Source: Halorhodospira sp. (GTDB lineage Bacteria > Pseudomonadota > Gammaproteobacteria > Nitrococcales > Halorhodospiraceae). From it: DNA of 11,663 nt. Below, in pieces: positions 9,124 through 11,663 of the stretch. The first letter of the stretch is position 1. Each line of letters starts with the position of its first letter. The notes beneath the pieces were generated by a model, which searched no databases, had not been told where the DNA came from, and worked only from the letters and a program-made list of their open reading frames with translations. The DNA is taken from positions 1-11,663 of the forward strand of contig SKYL01000036.1 in assembly GCA_007127935.1 (NCBI GenBank). The letters run 5' to 3'. Made by a program: the position numbers and the translations under genes.

Positions 9124-9909
9124 ATGGTGACGATGCGCGGTGTCCGTTGCGGGATTTTTGCCGGAGCCGTGTTGGGGGCCGTGGCCCTGGCCGGCGGGGT
9201 TCAGGCGGCGGAGGGGCCGCGGGTGGCGGCGGCGTCCCACTTGCAGCCGGCGCTGGACGCGGCGGCCGATCGGTTCGTGGCCCGGGGCGGGCTGCCGCCG
9301 AAGATCTCCTACGCCTCGTCCGGCAACCTCCGCTGGCGGATCGCCCGGGGCGAGCCGTTTGAACTCTTCCTCTCCGCCGATGAGGGCTATGTCCTCGAGC
9401 TTTTCCGCGAGGGGCGCACGGAGGATCGGGGCGTGATCTACGCCGAGGGGCGGTTGGCCCTGGTCGCGCCGCCGGGGTCGCCGGTGGAGGCGGCGGCCGG
9501 TCTGGAGGGGTTGCGGGCAGCGCTGGAGCGTGGGGAGGTGCGCCGCTTCGCCGTGGCCGATCCGGGGCCCGCGCCCTACGGTGCCGCCGCTCGTGATGCG
9601 CTGGAGCGGGCTCGTTTGTGGGAAGCCGTCGAGCCTCATCTGGTCTTCGGGGAGAATGCGTCCCGGGCGGCACGGTCGGCATTGTCGCCCCGCTACGACG
9701 GCGGCCTAGTGGCGTGGCCGCTGCTGGCTGGATCGCGCTGGCTGGATATGGTGCAGTACCAAGTATTGCCTCGGGAGGCGCACGCTCCGATCCGCCAGCG
9801 GATGGCGCTGCTCCACGGCGCCGGGGAGGATGCCCGCGACTTCTACCGTTTTCTGCTCAGTGAGCGGGGCCGGGAGATTCTTGCCCTGTACGAGTTCGAT
9901 CTTCCCTGA
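9124..9909 (+). CDS. modA: Periplasmic molybdate-binding protein, ModA type (orphan)
   Basis: This is the predicted soluble periplasmic receptor of a molybdate/tungstate ABC importer, 261 residues. A signal peptide (hydrophobic about 11-24, VQA near 26-28) precedes the mature AEGPRVAAASHLQPAL. Family landmarks are YASSGNLRWRIARGEPFELF followed by LSADE (the oxyanion loop SGNL and the PFELFLSAD motif), ADPGPAPYGAAARDAL, and LVFGENASRAA followed by GLVAW. The last two resemble the ModA2 class (APYG...GEN...GFVALS) more than E. coli ModA, which has VY at the end. Compared with the ModA2 pattern, the usual serine after GFVAL is a proline here (GLVAWPLL), so ligand affinity may differ. No modB or modC follows: the next gene is an HD-GYP protein. 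Either the transporter genes are elsewhere or the protein serves another importer. It lies 14 bases after the porin stop. Confidence 0.88.
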   Translation: MVTMRGVRCGIFAGAVLGAVALAGGVQAAEGPRVAAASHLQPALDAAADRFVARGGLPPKISYASSGNLRWRIARGEPFELFLSADEGYVLELFREGRTEDRGVIYAEGRLALVAPPGSPVEAAAGLEGLRAALERGEVRRFAVADPGPAPYGAAARDALERARLWEAVEPHLVFGENASRAARSALSPRYDGGLVAWPLLAGSRWLDMVQYQVLPREAHAPIRQRMALLHGAGEDARDFYRFLLSERGREILALYEFDLP

Positions 9910-9978
9910 AGCGCTGCTTGCTGCGATCCAACTGCGGCAAACTGGCCGCCGGTGGCTCCATTCAGTCGGCAGGCGCGT

Positions 9979-9984
9979 TAGAAT
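9979..9984 (+). promoter_or_regulatory. Candidate -10 element upstream of the HD-GYP gene
   Basis: TAGAAT within GCGTTAGAATGGCG is five of six to the -10 consensus and lies about 70 bases before the preferred start at 10054. No good -35 is found 16-18 bases upstream. The 144-base gap 9910-10053 shows no terminator with a T-run and nothing else I recognise apart from the C8 tract. Confidence 0.3.
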
Positions 9985-10020
9985 GGCGCGGCGGCATCGG
10001 CCGCACACGCAGTGGGTCCG

Positions 10021-10028
10021 CCCCCCCC
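10021..10028 (+). repeat. C8 homopolymer near the HD-GYP start
   Basis: Eight C in a row lie between the two possible starts, GTG 10012 and TTG 10054. If 10012 were used, slippage here would shift the frame; if 10054 is used, the tract lies in the leader. Confidence 0.6.
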
Positions 10029-10041
10029 GGTGGACGAACAC

Positions 10042-10045
10042 GGAG
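10042..10045 (+). promoter_or_regulatory. Shine-Dalgarno supporting a TTG start at 10054
   Basis: GGAG sits eight bases before TTG 10054. The alternative GTG starts at 10012 and 10030 have no purine-rich site before them, so the rare TTG is the better supported start. Confidence 0.5.
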
Positions 10046-10053
10046 TCGGGCAG

Positions 10054-11292
10054 TTGGCAACGGATACCCCCGCAGTCCCAGACGATGAAATCGAGATCGG
10101 CCAACCGTTGCCGTTTTCGGTCTATAACGCCCGCGGCCGGCTCATCATGCAGCGGGGCGAGGTGGTGGATAGCCGCCACCAACGGGCGATGTTGCTCACC
10201 GAGGGGGTCTCTATCGCCCGGGAGGGCGATCCGGCGCCGGAGCCGGTGGAGGAGCCGGACGACGACGAGGAAGAGGAGGAGACCGGGGACGGCGAGCAGG
10301 TCGGCGAATCGGACAGCGAGTCGGCACAGGTCTTCCGCACCATGCGGCCCGAGGCGCCCAGCGCCCGGTATTTCAATCCGTTCATGGAGATGGAGCGGAT
10401 CTGCACGGTGGTGACCAAGGCGTTCAACGCCTTCAAAAACGGGGAGAGTACGTTCTCGGCGCGCATCTTGCGCCTGGCCCACCGCATCGACTCCCTGGTC
10501 CAGTACGATCCCTCGGCAATGATTACCGCCACATTGAGCGAGCGGGAGTTGAGTTACACCATCAGCCACTGTTTGGAGATGGCGGTGGTGGGCAGCGCCA
10601 TGGCCGGCAAGGCCGGACTCTCGGAGCAGGAGCGGGTCGACGCCATTTGTGCCGCGCTGACCGGCAACATCGGCATGCTGCGCCTCCAGGAACGGCTGGA
10701 GGGGTTCGCGGGCAAAATCTCCGAGAAGGTGCGATCCGCGCTGCGGGAGCACCCGCGGCGCAGCTACGATCTGCTCAAGGGCATGCCGCATGTAAGCCCC
10801 GGGTGGTTAAAGGCGGTCCTCCAACACCATGAGCGGGTGGACGGCCAGGGTTATCCCAACGGCATCTCCGGCAAGGCCATCGCACGCATCGTTCCGCCCA
10901 TCGCGATCGCCGATGCCTATCTTGCGCTAGTGGCCCCGCGGGGTTACCGGCACGCGGTGGACCCGCCGCAAGCCTTGGAGTACATCATTCAACAGGGCGG
11001 GCAGGCGTGGCCCGAGCAGTGGTCCAAGGTGTTGCTCGATACGGTGGGTCTGCACCCGCCGGGGGCCTACGTACGCCTGAGTGACAACCGGATCGGTCTG
11101 GTGGTGCGTCCCGGCAAGGAGGACAAGAAAAAACCGTTGGTGGCCATCGCCATGGAGGGACACAACAAACGGGTTCATCGGGGCCAGATCATCGACTTGG
11201 CCGATCCCGGCTCACCGAGTATCACCGGCAGTGTCTCCCCCAACGATCTGACGGTTCCTATCAACCACGCTCTAGTCTGCGGCTACGAGTGA
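10054..11292 (+). CDS. Degenerate HD-GYP domain protein
   Basis: The 412-residue product (426 from GTG 10012) is soluble. Order: a short N-terminal module (IGQPLPFSVYNARGRLIMQRG, about 15-35) common in HD-GYP proteins, a strongly acidic linker at about 60-90 (DDDEEEEE), an HD-GYP-like core at about 165-305, and a C-terminal segment with HPPGAYVRLSDNRIGLVV usual after this domain. The core keeps H172, H233 in REHP, HHE 258-260, D263, GYP 266-268 and D287. The diagnostic HD pair of LLHDIGK is replaced by LTGNIGM (TGN at 203-205), and the second aspartate of ADxFDAL is leucine (290). Loss of these metal ligands predicts no c-di-GMP phosphodiesterase activity; a binding or scaffolding role is possible. 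I recall related proteins with asparagine at this point, so it may belong to a conserved inactive subfamily. Its 3' end overlaps the convergent exchanger gene by 32 bases. Confidence 0.88.
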   Translation: MATDTPAVPDDEIEIGQPLPFSVYNARGRLIMQRGEVVDSRHQRAMLLTEGVSIAREGDPAPEPVEEPDDDEEEEETGDGEQVGESDSESAQVFRTMRPEAPSARYFNPFMEMERICTVVTKAFNAFKNGESTFSARILRLAHRIDSLVQYDPSAMITATLSERELSYTISHCLEMAVVGSAMAGKAGLSEQERVDAICAALTGNIGMLRLQERLEGFAGKISEKVRSALREHPRRSYDLLKGMPHVSPGWLKAVLQHHERVDGQGYPNGISGKAIARIVPPIAIADAYLALVAPRGYRHAVDPPQALEYIIQQGGQAWPEQWSKVLLDTVGLHPPGAYVRLSDNRIGLVVRPGKEDKKKPLVAIAMEGHNKRVHRGQIIDLADPGSPSITGSVSPNDLTVPINHALVCGYE

Positions 11293-11663
11293 TCTGGCGG
11301 ACCACCACCACGGCGATGGTTACCGCGGTGAGGGGCAGCACGAAGGCCGCCATGACGGCACTGAACGGGCCCAACGCGGCGTGGCCTTGGGCGGCCAGGA
11401 CCAGGTAGGCCGTGTAGGCGGCGTAGTAGCCCAGGAAGATCACCCCCTCCCACCGGTCCACGACATAGCCGGTGAAGAAGATCGGCAGACAGGCCACCGC
11501 CACCGCGATCATCACCGGCAGGTCGAAATGGAGGGCGGCCGGCGGGATCGGCAACCCACCCGGAGTGATCAGCGCGGCCAGACCGAGCACACCCAGCAGG
11601 TTGATGATGTTGCTGCCGATGAGATTCCCCACCGTCATCTCCCGCTCCCCGCGCACCGCGGCC
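11261..11663 (-). CDS. Sodium/calcium exchanger family membrane protein (partial, 5' end outside window)
   Basis: About 133 C-terminal residues are visible; the reading frame stays open to the window edge. The segment AAVRGEREMTVGNLIGSN followed by IINLLGVLG is the second alpha-repeat of the CaCA (Na+/Ca2+ antiporter, YrbG-like) family, whose acidic and polar residues bind the exchanged cation in the inner membrane. Further membrane helices follow (around IAVAVACLPIFFTGYVV, GVIFLGYYAAYTAYLVL and PFSAVMAAFVLPLTAVTIAV), then a short basic tail ending in RRLERG. A GTG at 11656 lies inside the conserved motif and is not the true start. The stop at 11261-11263 lies within the last codons of the HD-GYP gene on the opposite strand, a tail-to-tail overlap of 32 bases. 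Substrate (Ca2+ with Na+ or H+) is inferred from the family only. Confidence 0.88.
   Translation of the reverse strand, partial: AAVRGEREMTVGNLIGSNIINLLGVLGLAALITPGGLPIPPAALHFDLPVMIAVAVACLPIFFTGYVVDRWEGVIFLGYYAAYTAYLVLAAQGHAALGPFSAVMAAFVLPLTAVTIAVVVVRQITRSRRLERG

Noticed and set aside
8411..9682. A 423-codon minus-strand frame opposite porin and modA
   Set aside because: It crosses two real genes in antisense and has low-complexity Pro/Arg-rich content.

Overview
The window is GC-rich DNA with long antisense shadow frames, densely packed genes and Gram-negative envelope genes (an outer-membrane porin and a periplasmic binding protein). The EttA and MetY proteins are of ordinary proteobacterial type. 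I read it as a chromosomal segment of a GC-rich gammaproteobacterium, possibly a halophilic or Ectothiorhodospira-like lineage. That placement is an inference from composition and protein character, not a database result. There are no tRNA or rRNA genes, CRISPR arrays, transposases or phage genes.

Layout. (1) 106-1383 (+): O-acetylhomoserine sulfhydrylase MetY, with a strong Shine-Dalgarno. (2) 1384-1621: a convergent gap almost filled by a perfect 51-bp inverted repeat around a 123-bp centre that itself folds into hairpins. This is the most striking non-coding structure here. (3) 7791-1622 (-): a three-gene leftward unit made of ettA (ABC-F translation factor), a membrane diguanylate cyclase (sensor-GAF-GGEEF) and a membrane hybrid histidine kinase (the same sensor-HisKA-HATPase-REC). 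The ettA stop and the cyclase start overlap as TAATG, directly after a run of seven G. (4) 7867-8019 (-): a 50-residue two-helix membrane peptide. (5) 8093-9909 (+): a porin and, 14 nt later, a ModA-type molybdate-binding protein with no modBC in view. (6) 10054-11292 (+): an HD-GYP protein whose HD pair is replaced, probably an inactive c-di-GMP-related protein. (7) 11261-11663 (-): the C-terminal part of a sodium/calcium exchanger running off the window, with its 3' end overlapping the HD-GYP gene by 32 nt.

How they may work together. The central theme is signalling. Two neighbouring proteins carry clearly homologous periplasmic sensors, 36 of 63 residues identical in the best core by eye, but send the signal to different outputs: c-di-GMP synthesis and a phosphorelay. 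They probably arose by tandem duplication with exchange of the output module, and they are translated downstream of a ribosome-associated energy sensor. The sensor has features reminiscent of NIT (nitrate/nitrite-sensing-like) domains. A molybdate-binding protein and a degenerate HD-GYP protein lie nearby, but a functional link to them is only a hypothesis.
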